Source: Membranipora membranacea
Lineage: Eukaryota > Bryozoa > Gymnolaemata > Cheilostomatida > Membraniporidae
Direction: 5' to 3'
Assembly: GCA_914767715.1 (NCBI GenBank)
Contig: OU612074.1
Location: 14,682,062 to 14,742,061 of the forward strand
DNA length: 60,000 nt
The first letter of the stretch is position 1, and every line of letters starts with the position of its first letter. This document shows positions 47,801-59,893 of this stretch, in pieces. Position numbers and translations under genes: made by a program. The notes under the pieces were generated by a model, which worked only from the letters and a program-made list of their open reading frames with translations, ran no database searches and was not told the origin of the DNA.

Positions 47801-49548
47801 AGAGTCAGACTTAATTTCAAACCCATCATATGATATTACAAATTCATCATTACACAACACTTACCTCCCTGGTAGTAGGTACAGTAAGTGGGGGCTGTCT
47901 GGTGAACCCTGTACCTTTCTGGTGGGCTACCATAGGTAGCTCTTCCCTACCATCTGGTGCTGAATAAGGCTTAAAGTGCTTTGTGCTTATACTGTGGTAG
48001 TTATCTCCACATATGTTTCTACACAAAATTAGACAGATTAATTTTAATTTTGATACGAACCGGAACTGATATCTCAAAAAAATTGCATCAGACTTTACTT
48101 TGTTAACCAAAGCATGTCTTGACAATCATCTGAAACAGAGTTACAGGAAAACTGCAAGAGAGGTTTAGGATACATGACAGTGTCTGAGGAGGGGATTGAG
48201 AGCAAGGATTACATTACAATCATATGTTTAGTCTACTTCTCAACATTCTGTTACAAAAGAAAGTAGAACATTTTTTTCTATGTCAAAGGCCCTGTGTCTC
48301 ATGGCTTTGTGCGATGACAGCTCGAGAGTTGAGTTGATAATAATAATACATTTATTGTCAGCAACAATTCATCATTTCTAATGTTTTTCATGATGTGACA
48401 AGAACATAAATGGAAAAAAGGAAAAAGAAAACGAACAAAAATTGATTCAAAACTTAGACTAACTTACGCCATAACAGGGTTGTCTATTTCATCTAAGTGT
48501 CTTGTATAATAGATCTGAGGTCTGAAGTTAGAGGCGTATCCGGTACCAGTATGACGTCCAGGTCGGGGCTGGAATTTCTCAAAACCTGTCAAATGAAAAG
48601 AAAAATGGAGGTCAAGCGTGAATCGGTAAACCAACATGGCCAGACTTGACACAGTACTGTATATACAAGATCAAAATAAATATAGCTGTGTATTGTTATC
48701 CATATTATAATGGAATCAATAATAAACCAATAAGGTTTCATTGATACTATTTGTTATTGAGGTAATCTTATTTAACAGTTGGCAGCATTGTGCAATTAGG
48801 GGGTATAAAGGCTTTGATCTGGGAAGGGTTTAGCGTAAAATTATATGACAGCGAATGAATTGCGCTGCGCATTAAAAATAACTTTGGTGTGACAATTTTG
48901 GCTGTGTTCTGCAAGCTGATTTGTTCAGTTTCAGGCATTTGGATTCTTAATAGTGGATGAAGGAATGAATGCAAACTTGTAATATGTCTTGTTCTACACA
49001 TTTAGCAAGCCTCAGATATTTTTGGAATTAAAGTGAGATAGAGTTTCATCTGATATGGCTAGGATAATCTGTATCACATTTACAAAGAAAGTCTTTCAAT
49101 TAGAGCATTGGAGAATTGCTACATTATCCTACTTTTTCTGTGTCCAAAAAACATTTACATATGAGGAAACTTAACAATATTGGGTCGGGGGAATTTGCTT
49201 CGCAGTTTAATTCACCTACAGTAAGGATGAGAAGTGAGTGGAAATTTCCAAAAAGAGGAGCAAGCAGTTAGCTTCAAAATATCAATTGACAATTTTATAA
49301 ATTACGCAGTTTAGCTTCTTGACTACTTCGACTGCGTTGATCTCGTGGAGGGGGAGATGTGATGTATCCCAATTCTGTTCGAATCAGCTTGAATACTGAG
49401 GCTACATCTTGGACACTAATGCTACATGCCACCTACCTCTGGTGTAGTGTGTTGAGTTCTCTGTAATGTAGAACTTGTTGATATTTTTATCAGCACCATG
49501 ACTCTGTAAGATGTGAGGATGGGGTTTACCTGTCGGGAACTTCACCAT
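41831..49548 (-). CDS. SAXO4: stabilizer of axonemal microtubules 4 (PPP1R32)
   Basis: Ten exons on the minus strand: 49548-49437, 48585-48468, 48018-47865, 47438-47249, 46793-46609, 46072-45971, 44325-44165, 43658-43545, 43138-42974 and 41930-41831. Phases match at all nine introns and give 466 residues (human about 425). SAXO4/PPP1R32 is known as a protein phosphatase 1 partner and a sperm or ciliary axoneme protein linked to doublet microtubules. Matching landmarks are FQPRPGRHTGTGYASNFRP with LDEIDNP; HFKPYSAPDGREELPM; GENNYHGPNFMS; repeated GTGFTR motifs; MTGFGENNDTWAYTKDNPAR; and a LAPYVARSVRARDRFFDDH end. The protein has no enzyme fold: it is a string of Gly/Pro/Tyr-rich microtubule-binding segments. 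Its presence implies motile cilia or flagellated sperm. Start MVKFPTGKPHPHILQ is the first ATG of the most upstream exon and aligns with the human N-terminus. Confidence 0.92.
45333..45385 (+). mobile_element. MITE family 'GATTGGCT', internally deleted copy 3
   Basis: GGCCCTGATTGGCTGGT is followed almost at once by CTCTCCAACCCAACAGCCAA and TCAGAC. These are the two ends found in copies 3928-4118 and 10591-10743 with the interior lost. The result is a short palindrome-like remnant in SAXO4 intron 6. Confidence 0.5.
45553..45915 (+). CDS. unrecognised 120-aa ORF inside SAXO4 intron, opposite strand
   Basis: One open frame of 120 codons from an ATG at 45553 to TGA, the longest unexplained frame in the gene-containing half of the window. 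Composition looks protein-like: DDAISENLNLSIDIIHEKY, LYFDKWTTYCHERKYIEF and RTINQGLRSLVDDSKISK, with alternating helical segments that loosely recall a winged-helix unit (weak impression). It ends SYNLSKRFSP. No repeat partner, poly-A tail or splice site was identified. It could be a nested single-exon gene, one exon of a gene, a retrocopy fragment, or chance. Confidence 0.35.
   Translation: MTDDTRSFTPCMIQLTTILDDAISENLNLSIDIIHEKYSRSGGTVHLYFDKWTTYCHERKYIEFHKQINLRTINQGLRSLVDDSKISKTVGRSFQNKYTTAKFDQTGECVSYNLSKRFSP
46866..46970 (-). mobile_element. tRNA-derived SINE
   Basis: On the minus strand the sequence opens GGGGATGGTGAGATGGTGCA, continues GGTTAGCACGCTTGCTATT, and reaches a B box in GTGGGTTCGAGTCC followed by a CTACTGGGGG end. 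Boxes A and B are in tRNA order and spacing with a long variable region, so it is the tRNA-like head of a SINE rather than a functional tRNA. Just past its start a plus-strand ATGAGATGGCGCAATCAG repeats the head in the opposite direction. Confidence 0.65.
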
Positions 49549-50838
49549 ATTGACTGACTAAGTATACAGGCTTCTCTTTGATGCAACACTGCTAAAGAAA
49601 ACCAACAGGAGTGTCAGCTATGGTATCATTGTTGTGGAACCACCCGCTTATCAATACAGTTCTCATTTGCACGGAGCACATATACAGGAAAAACAGTTTT
49701 TGCTTCCTTGGGCAACAACAAACTTGGAGTGGTCGGCCCCAGACCGTTGATTTAAGTGCTTATTGCAGGCAGATACAGCAGGCACAGGCAAATATATACA
49801 TTCAAACCATGCATGATGATGATAGTGGTAAGGTACAATAATTCATTTATTCTTATTGTCACCATGTTGTGAATGGAGGAGCAAAATTCCAAAACAAGTC
49901 CCTAACAAGCCTGTTTTGCCCAGCCATGTAACCAGGTTTTAGGTCTGGACATGCAAACAAAGAAGGATATCTAACATTTATTTGTTGGACCGAGGACTGG
50001 ACTAGTTAGCCGTAGGGCAACTCCTTGGACTGGTTAGACTCCTTTGTTGGACCAACATAACAGTATGAGTATGTGACAGAAATGTATGTAATATAGATGA
50101 ATTCACTCACCTCACTATGTTTCGAAACAGCAATCAACTATAATCCTTCTAGAGACAACTGATTTTGGAACAAATCAAGTGACAGTATTGTAAACACATC
50201 AAAATAGATCAATCTAACTAAATTGTACACTTCTATTATCTCAATGGTGCATTGTGTCATTGTTGCTAGGGACCAGACAGGAAGTGTTACTAATGAGTAA
50301 AATTAACAGCGAGTCAAGTTTGAGTATTTATATAGAGGGGACAACTAATAAAATACAATTTATTTTCCTTTACTCTTAAAAACCTCCCCTGCTCTCAATA
50401 CAAGTCAATAAAGTGGCTCTGATTGGCACCAATCATCAACACATTTGCTAGGTAACTATGTAGTTATGGATGTACGGGTCATCAAAGTCCTAGCCAGTAT
50501 TACCACAATTAAATATGTTCGGGTTCATGTGCAAGTCCTTGATCTCAAAAAACTCTCGTGCAATGCGTGGAAGCAAATTTAATCTACTTGCTATTAAATT
50601 AACCATGCATAGTTGATAACGCTAGAAATCAAAGTTTATTTGAGACAGTGTTCATCTTGTGATGTTTTCTGAATGTTTGAAACAAAATTAAAACCAATGC
50701 TCGAATATTCCAATTGCCTATGCAAGAGCAAAGTGTAAACTCATATAAAAATATCTTTACTATAAAAATGAACTCTTTAATCACCAACTTCAACTTGTTA
50801 CAAAAAATATTTCAATTAAATATAAGGGTAAGTTTTTC

Positions 50839-53800
50839 TCACTGTCTTGAGTTTGCTCTTGAGTTGAAACGCCTTGTAGACTGGGTTCCTAGAGTGAGCC
50901 TGGCACAGGCGGAGGCACGACTTACTGCAGCCCTCTCTGCTTCAATATCAGCGTGGAGCTCAGCTATTTTCTTGGGCTTTGGGGAAACTATCCGCGGTAT
51001 CCATTCAGCCTGAGAGGAAAAGAAACAATATCAATCAAAGTCTGATTATTCTGTTGAAGCCCTCCAGTTTTTGTAGAATACTTTTCAATCTTGAGCTAAA
51101 TTACTCAAATGATCATGGATGATAAATACCTATCGTCAGTTCGCAAAGAAGAGCTATCAATATCAAACGCACGAGGGGACAACACTTTACTCGTATTTCT
51201 CCAACTTGACCTGCGCTCAGGTAAACCCCATATAGTGTTATGACTAAATTGAAAATGTCCTGTACAGAGCTAGCAGTACCTAGTAGGGGTCAAGTTAATA
51301 ATCATAGTTGTTCACAAGATAATCTTATCTATAATTTTTAATTTAAAAAATTTAATTTTTTTAAAAACCAATCATTCAATACCAGACAAAAATATTATAT
51401 AATTATCGATCACAAAAAAAAATTAAATTAACAGGACAGAAAATCATATAAATAGTGTTCCTTGTGATATTGACAATAATAAACAAACGGAATAAGCTTG
51501 AACATCATGAAATATTTCAATTTTAAACCAAATATCAGATAATACTGACCTGTCTGAGTTGTATTAGGTCGAGTAACATGAATCTTATTCTGACAGACAG
51601 TGTGGTTTGAGAGTTTGTGTTATGTTCGGTTGACATATTGTTAGTAGACACGGTATTACTGTGTGTATCACTCTGGCTATATGTAGCTCTGTGTGACAGG
51701 CGAGCCATATATCTATTCATCTCAGTCTGTAACAAGTGTGAATGATGTAACCTTATATTTTCATAGTAAACATGGCAGTATCTTGGCAAAAAAGGCTCCC
51801 AACAATTTCTCAGAAGTTGATAAAAGGAGATACAATTTATACGTATTAATGATTGAGTACTCTAGGTTTGTTGAGATTGGCCTATGATCAATTTTATGAA
51901 AGCAATCTTGACTGAGAATGATGAAATCATATATCAGGTTCGACATAACTTTCCAAATTAGATAGAGATGAAATATACAGACACTAAGGCAGCTATATTC
52001 ATTTTGAACTTGTCTTCATTCTCTAGCTTTCTTTTTCCTTTTCCTCTTTTTTTTTCGGCACAATTAAGAAAACATTTCACTATTAGAATGAAATAGACTG
52101 CTAATAAAAGTGTTAAAAACTGACCTTCCCGGAACTTCCATCAAATTTTCTGCCGACTGTAGTAAGCAGAGTACAGAGACACTCTATACCTTCCTCTCTC
52201 TCACACAGAAATAACTCAGATATACAATCTCTTATCATACAGTGAGAGATCATACCAGAGTTATACAGCTCTCCTATAAACCTGAAACAAGGCAACATTC
52301 AACATTTAACAAATTCAAAAACATTTAGAAGGAATCAGAAATTTTTTACAGAGTAGAGAGCAGAGAGTAAAAAGAAAACATATTTTTTGTGTTTGGAATA
52401 CCATTTGCTCTGGAGTCTAGATCAACCATATGTTGGGCTTACTTTTATAAACGCCTCAACAAAATCATACAACGTAGATTTGCTGTATGAAAAAATCCAC
52501 TAGCAATGAAAATTTGGTAAAGCAATGAATTTGAAGCAAAGTGCCATAAGGTTTGTTTTTGGATTTGAAAATGTGGATCAGTCAAACAGACTCACCCCCA
52601 TCGCCTTATAGACTCCAAACATGCAGATTTTAACAACCTGGAAATGAAAGGGGACTTTAACCCACAACTCCTGCGGCACCAATCGCCTGGCAGTGAATAG
52701 CAAGCGTGCTAACCAATTGCGCCATCTTACCATCCCCAAAAAAAGAATGGGCTGATGGCGCTTTTCACTAACCAGAGTTGTGTTCTCTTGTCCCATAGAA
52801 AAGTCCACTCCACCGTTGCCACCCTATGCAACACAGCGTACGTGTTAGGGTTGTTGGCCTTACATAGCACATTGCTGGGACCCCTTGTAGTGAGTTTTTA
52901 GCTGTCTTTCCAGCATGTCTCTCTATGATTCAGTCAGGAGACGAGTAAGTAATTAAAATCATAGCCTATAGTGTTTGTTTTAATTTCCTTTATTGAAGAT
53001 TCTGATCAGCCGAATATCAAAATATAAAATGCAGAGATACTCTTCATGATACATACCTGCATAAACCCTTGTAGCGTTTCTTCTCAGAAAAGTGTATAGG
53101 TTCAGATGACCGACACACCTCTACCATGTCATAAAACTCAGCGAGATATCTCTGTCTAAACATTACTCTGAACTTCTTCTTGCTTGGAGGGTCTGAATTA
53201 GTAATCACGTTCAGGATCTGGATCAAATACGGGTAGATCAAAATTAACAAACACCTACCATTTTGCATATTGCTAAAACAATCAGTTTTCTAAGATGAAT
53301 GAGAAATCAGTAGAACACAAGGCATACTGAAGTTTAATTGAAGACTAAAATTGAAACAATACTACCCTTCAATCATCAGGTTTGAAACAATATTGCTAGT
53401 GTAAATGATTGACCGGTGAGTAGAGCAATCCGTTATTACATAAATTTCTCAATTTCTGTTTATCAGAGTGTAAGACCAGTTTCAGTTTATTCATTCATTT
53501 GGGATCATAAGAATGATAAAATTGAATGTGTACATTAATTATTAAATGGAATAGGAAAATAGCCAAACATAGATAAATTATATACACATAAAATGGTTAA
53601 GGTTGTATGTTGTTAAAATAAGAGGGGAGGATGTTCTATTAATGTTTCGTATTACTCTACTATAAATTGGGTGCTCTGGACTACTCTTAGAAGAGTGTAG
53701 GCTCTTGGAAGAAAATCAGAGCGAAGATGTTGGACAAGGCAGATAACTAACCTTATGCACCCTCTGACAGAGCGCTGCATACGTAGAGCTATAGATCGGT

Positions 53801-56800
53801 TCAGCTACGGCTTTCTCAAATATAATACCCACAATACAGCAGAGATCCTCAGCTGTTCTTAGAGGTAGTTCTGTGGCCTAAAACGAGCCAGTAGAAATAT
53901 GACATGCAAATCCATAGAGGGAGTCGTATTCCCTTATTCAGAGAGGAGACAACTTGACTTTTTCACATACTCGACAACTATTTTGCAGCAAATGGGATGC
54001 CTGTATGTAAGAGATTGGTAAGCATTGTTTGCCTTTTGTAAGTGGTGATACAAAGAACTTGTTTTACATGGATATGTTGCAATACCAAACAGGACCTAAC
54101 ACAGAAACCACAGTCGGTTAAACTATTGCACCATCAAGAGCAAACCCTGGCTCTGACAAAATATTAACAACTAACACCTCTTAACTCATAAGTGCAGTTT
54201 GGGTTGGTGAACTTATGCTGTCACATGTACTTCAATGCCACCATAGGGTGACCTGTTGACAGCAATGAACTTCCTCTTTGTTGACAGCAAGAAAAATATT
54301 TCCAGACAATATAATCGTTGATTTTACTGTATATTTTCACACGAAAGATTAAGAGCCATTCTATTATACTTGTAGGGTGATGATATCCAGGTTGTCGGGT
54401 GTGGTTTTATTCAGCAGACATCGTATAGTTTTAATAATCTCCATATCAGAGACAGGAATATCAGTATAATAACATCCCTCTCCTCTTCTTTCACCTCGTC
54501 TGAATGGCTCAGCTACCGTCTACAAAGTATATAACGATCATCAAAATATTATATACAAACATAAACTGTACCTACTGCCAAGGTACTCAGACTATACTTT
54601 AGACACAGCATAATAATGCGATACTCTAAGTTTAATGTGTAGACTCATTACACAAACAGGATAAATAAATGTGTTTCCATGTGATAGTGTGAAGTCATTG
54701 TGGCAGCAGTGTAACCAATAAAATTTGGGTTTTAAGCAAATCTAGTGGAATATCAATAAAATTATGTCACCTTTAGTCCTATATAGATATTGTACCAATA
54801 CAATGTGAATGCAACATTGAGGATCCAAGTTCATAATATAAGTGTATCTCAGAATGAGCATATCCAGGAAACTTTTCAAACTGCTGGGTATAATCAGTGG
54901 TCCCATTACCATGTTCATGGCAATGCGGTATCATAAACGCAATCAACGACAATTACCGTAGATGATATGTGTAAAAGGCAGAAAGCACACATATATATAT
55001 TAACTTGTGAAGTTATTGGTCTTACATGAGGTAGCTGTCTGTTGGTTTTGTCACTGCTGTGGATTTGTTCAGCGTTCAGATTATTTCCTGGCTGTCTTTG
55101 GGTGTCAGGACTTTTTCTTCTCCTCCTCCTGTTTCCTCTTTTCTTGTTCCTCGGACGCTCACAGGCCTGGTCGGCTCCAGCTAGAAACCAATTAAATAAT
55201 TTGTTAAAATGCCAAAAGCCGATAAAATCTTTCTAAATGTAACTTCACATCAAAATTTACATACATTTGGAGGATACTTGAACCCGTGAATTCAGCAAAC
55301 CAAGATTGCATCATTACATTCTTCATAATTATCCATTGCTGGGCGTCTGAAACAGCAACATACTAGAGTTAATGCCCTTCATGTTTTTTGTTTGGGCCCT
55401 GAAACAATCACGTTATATGGTGAGCAATTGATGTGCTTGAGTGAGAAAATCCACCCACAGATAGCTCATTTCCAGACATGATCAATGCATCATTAACAGG
55501 GCATCAACAAGACAAAAGCATATTGCACATTTTGTTCTAATGAATTAGCAATACCTTGAATTACACCATATATTCAAAATTCACAGCAATATTGATTTAG
55601 CTGATTACGTTGAATATGGTGTAACTACTGAAACACAAGCCTTGATTTCAATTCACAACTTACAACTCTTTAAGCTTTGAAAGGAGTATTTACGCTGGTG
55701 AAACAATGAGTCGATTATAGAACTTTCAAAATGGTTAGATATTCAGAGTGCAGATATGAGTATTTTGTGGATATCAATCGTTGCAACGATTTTGTTTGTT
55801 TACGTAAATATAACATAGCATTTCACTGTGATGGGAATGATAGGAAACCGCCTGATAATAACCATCTGATCACCCCCAACGAGGTGGTCAGACTCCCATA
55901 TCATTTATGAAAATTGTGCGCACAACTGACAACTCTGAGAAGGCTGGGGCTACTACAAAACACTACACCAGGTTGAAAATCAACATCAACACCGAGTCAT
56001 ATTTGTCAAAATCTTCTGAAATGCCTTGAGCAACCAGAATGTCACCAAGGAGTTAACTCCTTGCCGTCACAGTAAAAATTAAGCTGAATAGAGTAAAGAT
56101 CAAATCATAGCCGAACGGCTCAGTCAGAGTCAAAAATGCATCAAGCTACACTCAAATACTGCATCACAGACCAAGAATATTTGATTTGGGCAAGGGTTTT
56201 TACCTTGAGACACCACAGCATTGCTGCTGTTTCCGACGCTTCGTGTACTGCAATCGTCAATGGTCAGATCACTGAACTGCAGTCTTTGTCTAGTCCCACT
56301 TGTCTGACAATTTGAGCTGCCATTGTTCATATTTCTTATGTCATCTACAAAATTTCCAAAAGCACTTGAAACAAAATGCATTGGCAGTTTTGTGGTTGGA
56401 GTAAGCCAATTCACTTATTCCTTCTGGTCTTACAAGGTTTTTACACAAATTGAGGAGGCATCTGATATATAAGGAAGGTAGAAATCAAGAAACACAAAAC
56501 ATACCTCATAAAATGTCTATTATCCACCATTGAACATGCATATTAAGTTATCAGAACTATACATCGGTAGTAATATGAAGGCCAATCAGCAATAAAGGTA
56601 TTTTGGTATTGTAGACTATTGCGAAAATCATGCTCGAGGCATCGCTCTGACAGCAACTGACAAACCCCACAAAACAATTTTCAACAAACCAGATTTTCAA
56701 TCTTGACACAAGGTTTTCAATCAGACAATCCGATTGATTGATTTGTATTCTATCACTAACTGTAAAAGTTGCGAGAAAAAGGTTACTGGTACACGTACTC

Positions 56801-57526
56801 TGCTAAAAAATAATGAAGTTGCCTTGCATGCAAAAACGGTATTATTAAAAAGTAGTTAAAAAATTGTGTTATTAATATAAATGCACATGTGTCTCAAAAA
56901 GCAGTCTTTGCCCCAGGCAGTGCAGTATTTAGGGTGTCTAAGCCGACCTGACGGGCATCGTTTGAGGTAGTTCTGGTTCTTATTATATACATTCTTTGAT
57001 TTGCCATACGAACAAAATTTTGGATGTGGGCTTCAATTTCAAATCTAAGCTTCTGGTCAATCTCAACACCAAGATATTTAGTGGTCTCACAGAAAGAAAT
57101 AACTGATCCAATAAGTAAGAGGCTAGGGCTGACAGGTCTTTCACGTTTAGTTGAAAATAACATTTCTTTAGTTTTGTCTGCGTTTAAAAGGAGGTCCAGA
57201 TCTGAGCATTGATTAGCTATTCTATTTACTTCAGAAAAATAACAATCTAAATCAGAGGAATTACTTATGAGTCCAATTAAACAAGTATCCTTAGCATATT
57301 TTAAAACATGAAAGTTCTGACATCTAGATCTAATTCCATCAGTATACAATGAAAACGATAGAAGACAATCTCATCTAACACCACAATGTCTCTCATATGC
57401 GACTTGCATCTCACCTGCACGATTATGACAGACTGGATGACAACATTGTGGTATCAGCAGCTCTGATCTATTCGAGCCTTCAGGACAAGGAGACGTGTTC
57501 GAACTTCTCTCCCGCCTCTCAGCCAT
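50839..57526 (-). CDS. eIF4G-like protein with a single MIF4G domain
   Basis: Nine exons on the minus strand: 57526-57415, 56344-56204, 55180-55026, 54519-54370, 53877-53752, 53217-53057, 52281-52125, 51726-51550 and 51009-50839. All phases match and give 449 residues. The N-terminal 140 residues are low-complexity with a very basic patch (RPRNKKRGNRRRRRKSPD). A MIF4G domain follows: MEIIKTIRCLLNKTTPDNLD, VGIIFEKAVAEPIYSSTYAA, FRVMFRQRYLAEFYD, FIGELYNSGMISHCMIRDCI, GIECLCTLLTTVGRKFDG and RIRFMLLDLIQLRQAEWIPR. MIF4G of eIF4G binds eIF4A; this order and the end (WIPR...PKKIAELHADIEAE) match eIF4G more than PAIP1 or CWC22. A Ser/Thr/Asn-rich insert (SHRATYSQSDTHSNTVSTNN) splits the domain before RIRFML. 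No MA3/W2 domains follow, so it is a short translation-factor relative of unknown role. Exon 1 is the least certain because LINE sequence adjoins it. Confidence 0.85.
52650..52737 (-). mobile_element. tRNA-derived SINE
   Basis: Minus strand: GGGGATGGTAAGATGGCGCA, then ATTGGTTAGCACGCTTGC, CTGCCAGGCGATTGGTGCCG and GAGTTGTGGGTTAAAGTCCC. The first and last bases (GGGGA/TCCCC) can pair like an acceptor stem. The A box is close to consensus; the B box is altered (TTAAAGTCC). It belongs to the same family as 46866-46970 and lies in an intron of the eIF4G-like gene. Confidence 0.65.
56894..57420 (-). mobile_element. LINE reverse transcriptase fragment in intron 1 of the eIF4G-like gene
   Basis: The minus-strand frame reads GEMQVAYERHCGVR, a TGA, DCLLSFSLYTDGIRSR, LKYAKDTCLIGLI (the catalytic YADD is YAKD here), LNADKTKEMLFSTK and TKYLGVEIDQKLRF. 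This is the polymerase core of a non-LTR element with one stop and a mutated active site, hence inactive. The frame continues through the GT donor into the end of predicted exon 1 (HPVCHNRA before GEMQVAY). The LINE therefore appears to reach across the splice site. Confidence 0.8.
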
Positions 57527-59090
57527 GTTTCGTCTAGATAGTAAAACAAAGGTGTCATTCGATAGGGAAAACTAAACTCTACAATGCATATCTAGGAATG
57601 AAGGGGTAAAACAAAAGCAAATTAATTAAACTGTTGGTAAGTGTATAATTGGTTTTTCCATATCATTCTTCCTATCACCCAAGACACCTGAAATTGAACT
57701 AGTGCAAAAGCATACCTACTTGAAAACTTACATCTGTGTGAATGAATGTTGTGTGGTTAATTTCAAATGGTGTAATGGATTGCTATCCCTACACAGCAAG
57801 CATTATATAAAGGTTTCAACAAAGAGTGCTCATTGGCTTTATTACACCATCACATAATAATAATAATGCTATGTATCCTAGTTATACACTATAAAAGTTA
57901 TAGATAATAGATAGATAGTAAATATAACTTTAGTTAGGAAAATCTATTGGTCTTGGAGATTGTGCACTAAATATTTCAATCGATTATGCAACATCAAAAG
58001 TCAGCTCAAGCATGCTGCCTGGGATGGATGATGAACAACATTGTCTAATCAAGGTGTCTAACTCTTAGTGATTAATTTAATGCAAGAATTCCTGTGAAAT
58101 TTTCCAAGTCTGTGTTGATTTCAGGCACTGACTCATTTTACGATTAAAATCTTGTTTGCTAGAGAGTAAGGACAAGCCAATGGGAGACGGTCAATTAATA
58201 AACCATCCAATTAGAAGAAATACAATTTTCTAACGGTTCAAGTAATAGTATTTGTTCCAATTTCCTGTTCAAAGTGAAACTTCTTTGGCTAGGGGGAATA
58301 CTCCCTACTTTTGGCTAGAGTCTTGGTTTATCAGAAGCAAGTTACTCCTTATACTCATTGAAAGAAGTGATTTCATCTAACACACCACAATTATGAGTTT
58401 CTCAGTCAAATTCAAAAGGTTTATGGGGTTCACTGTACTGATTAATAAAGCTTTTTTTTTATATGCATAATATATATATATATATATATTTAATATATTC
58501 AATTTGAAGTAAGAAGGGGTGTGAAAATTAGCCTGTCTTGACAAGCCTTATTCAGTGAGGAGAGGGACAGGTTAGCAGCAGATACACTCTAATCAAATGT
58601 AACAGCATGCTACATATAATCTAACCAAATGAACTCATAATGAACGCAAATGAACTCAAATGAACGCAAAAAATTCTTATAATTAAATTAGCAAAAGTAA
58701 TATTATTAGAATTTTTTTCCACACGAAACTCTCTGTTATGGTACTGAGTAACAAAATCAGACAAAAATTCTTTATCTCAAAAACACAAATGACCATTGCT
58801 CCAACTTATATTGGCAAATACATTCTTGATGTGATTCCTGACACACTGACAATCCACTCCAGGTAGTTTTGTGACCAGGGTAGGGTATGGGGTAGGGTAG
58901 GTGGTTTCGTGATACCCGATTACCTCTAAATCTATAATATCAGATCAATATATCAATTTATAGCCACCGGGTAATCTAAGCGTACACTCTTTTACCAGGT
59001 ATATTTCCTTTGTAACCAAGACCCTTATTATTGGTCAATTTTGAAAACCGATAAAACTGTAATTTTAATACCCTGCTCTTTATTTTATAG
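57527..59090. other. spacer between eIF4G-like gene and TRIM-like exon
   Basis: No exon, RNA gene or matched repeat was recognised. A (TA)n simple repeat lies at about 58469-58490. RING or B-box exons of the downstream TRIM-like gene were looked for and not found. Confidence 0.4.
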
Positions 59091-59893
59091 GAATGAAACG
59101 GACCTCAAGGAGCGCAGAAATTGACTTGGTCGAAACAGAAAATTACTGGATATCAGTACTACCACCCAAGCAGATAAAGCTGATGAGAGAAGTAACAGTA
59201 GAGAGTGAATGTATCACAGTGTGCTCTTATAGAGGGATTGTATATGTTGGGCTGAAAGATGGATCTGTTATAAAAGTGGACAGCATGGGCAAAAAAACCC
59301 TATTTCTTAAGTTAGAGAACCAAGTTTCAAGTGTTCGAGGCTATAAGGAGAAAATTTACATTCTGACAAGCATTGGGGATAGGACAATCCAGGATCTTGC
59401 TGAGGGAAATCATACTCCATATCAGGTCTTTGCCTACAACTTAGAAGGGGTGCAACTTGTGTCATGGAAGCATTCAATAGAAAGCAGCTACTTTAAAGGG
59501 AACAAATTTGCTTTCAATGAAGATACAGTCACGATTATAGACCCAGCATCTCATAAACTTTCTGTCTATAGCCGAACTGGAAAGCATAAATATGGAATAG
59601 ACTGCCCTCATCTGAAATCAGATTATAACAGTGAAGTAGTTATCTGTTCAGGACTCTCAGATTCAGTTATTGTGTCTCATATGGATGGTAATGAAGTATT
59701 TCAGCTGAACATTAAGACAGGAGAAAAGGAATGGATGTGTAAGAAGGTTATAAGTCCTCAGGGAGTAGCTCGATATAGGGAGAAGTACCTGATAGTAACA
59801 AATAAGAGAAGTGACAGAACAGAGATATGGATTCTAGATATCGGAACAGGTGAGAAGCTGACAGGTATTTCCAGCGCTCAGATCCCCTTATAG
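59091..59893 (+). CDS. TRIM-like beta-propeller protein, 3' exon (partial gene)
   Basis: An acceptor (TTATTTTATAG) ends at 59090, and the frame then runs 266 codons from the ATG at 59093 to a TAG. Repeated beta-strand units such as GIVYVGLKDGSVIKVDSMGK, KLSVYSRTGK, EVFQLNIKTGEKEWMCKK and TEIWILDIGTGEKL match the six-bladed propeller at the C-terminus of large invertebrate TRIM-like (RING/B-box/coiled-coil) families. VFQLN-TGE-W and GVARYREKYLIV are recurrent there. No RING or B-box is within view, so this is either the last exon of a gene with distant 5' exons, or a propeller-only relative. The frame stops at SSAQIPL. Just past it another frame gives LIDEMSGMV, as expected for the next strand, which hints at a frameshift. 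Confidence 0.6.

Noticed and set aside
52650-52737. A functional tRNA gene
   Set aside because: A and B boxes are present, but the anticodon arm and B box are not intact, and related copies occur at 46866 and 36880, so it is a SINE head.
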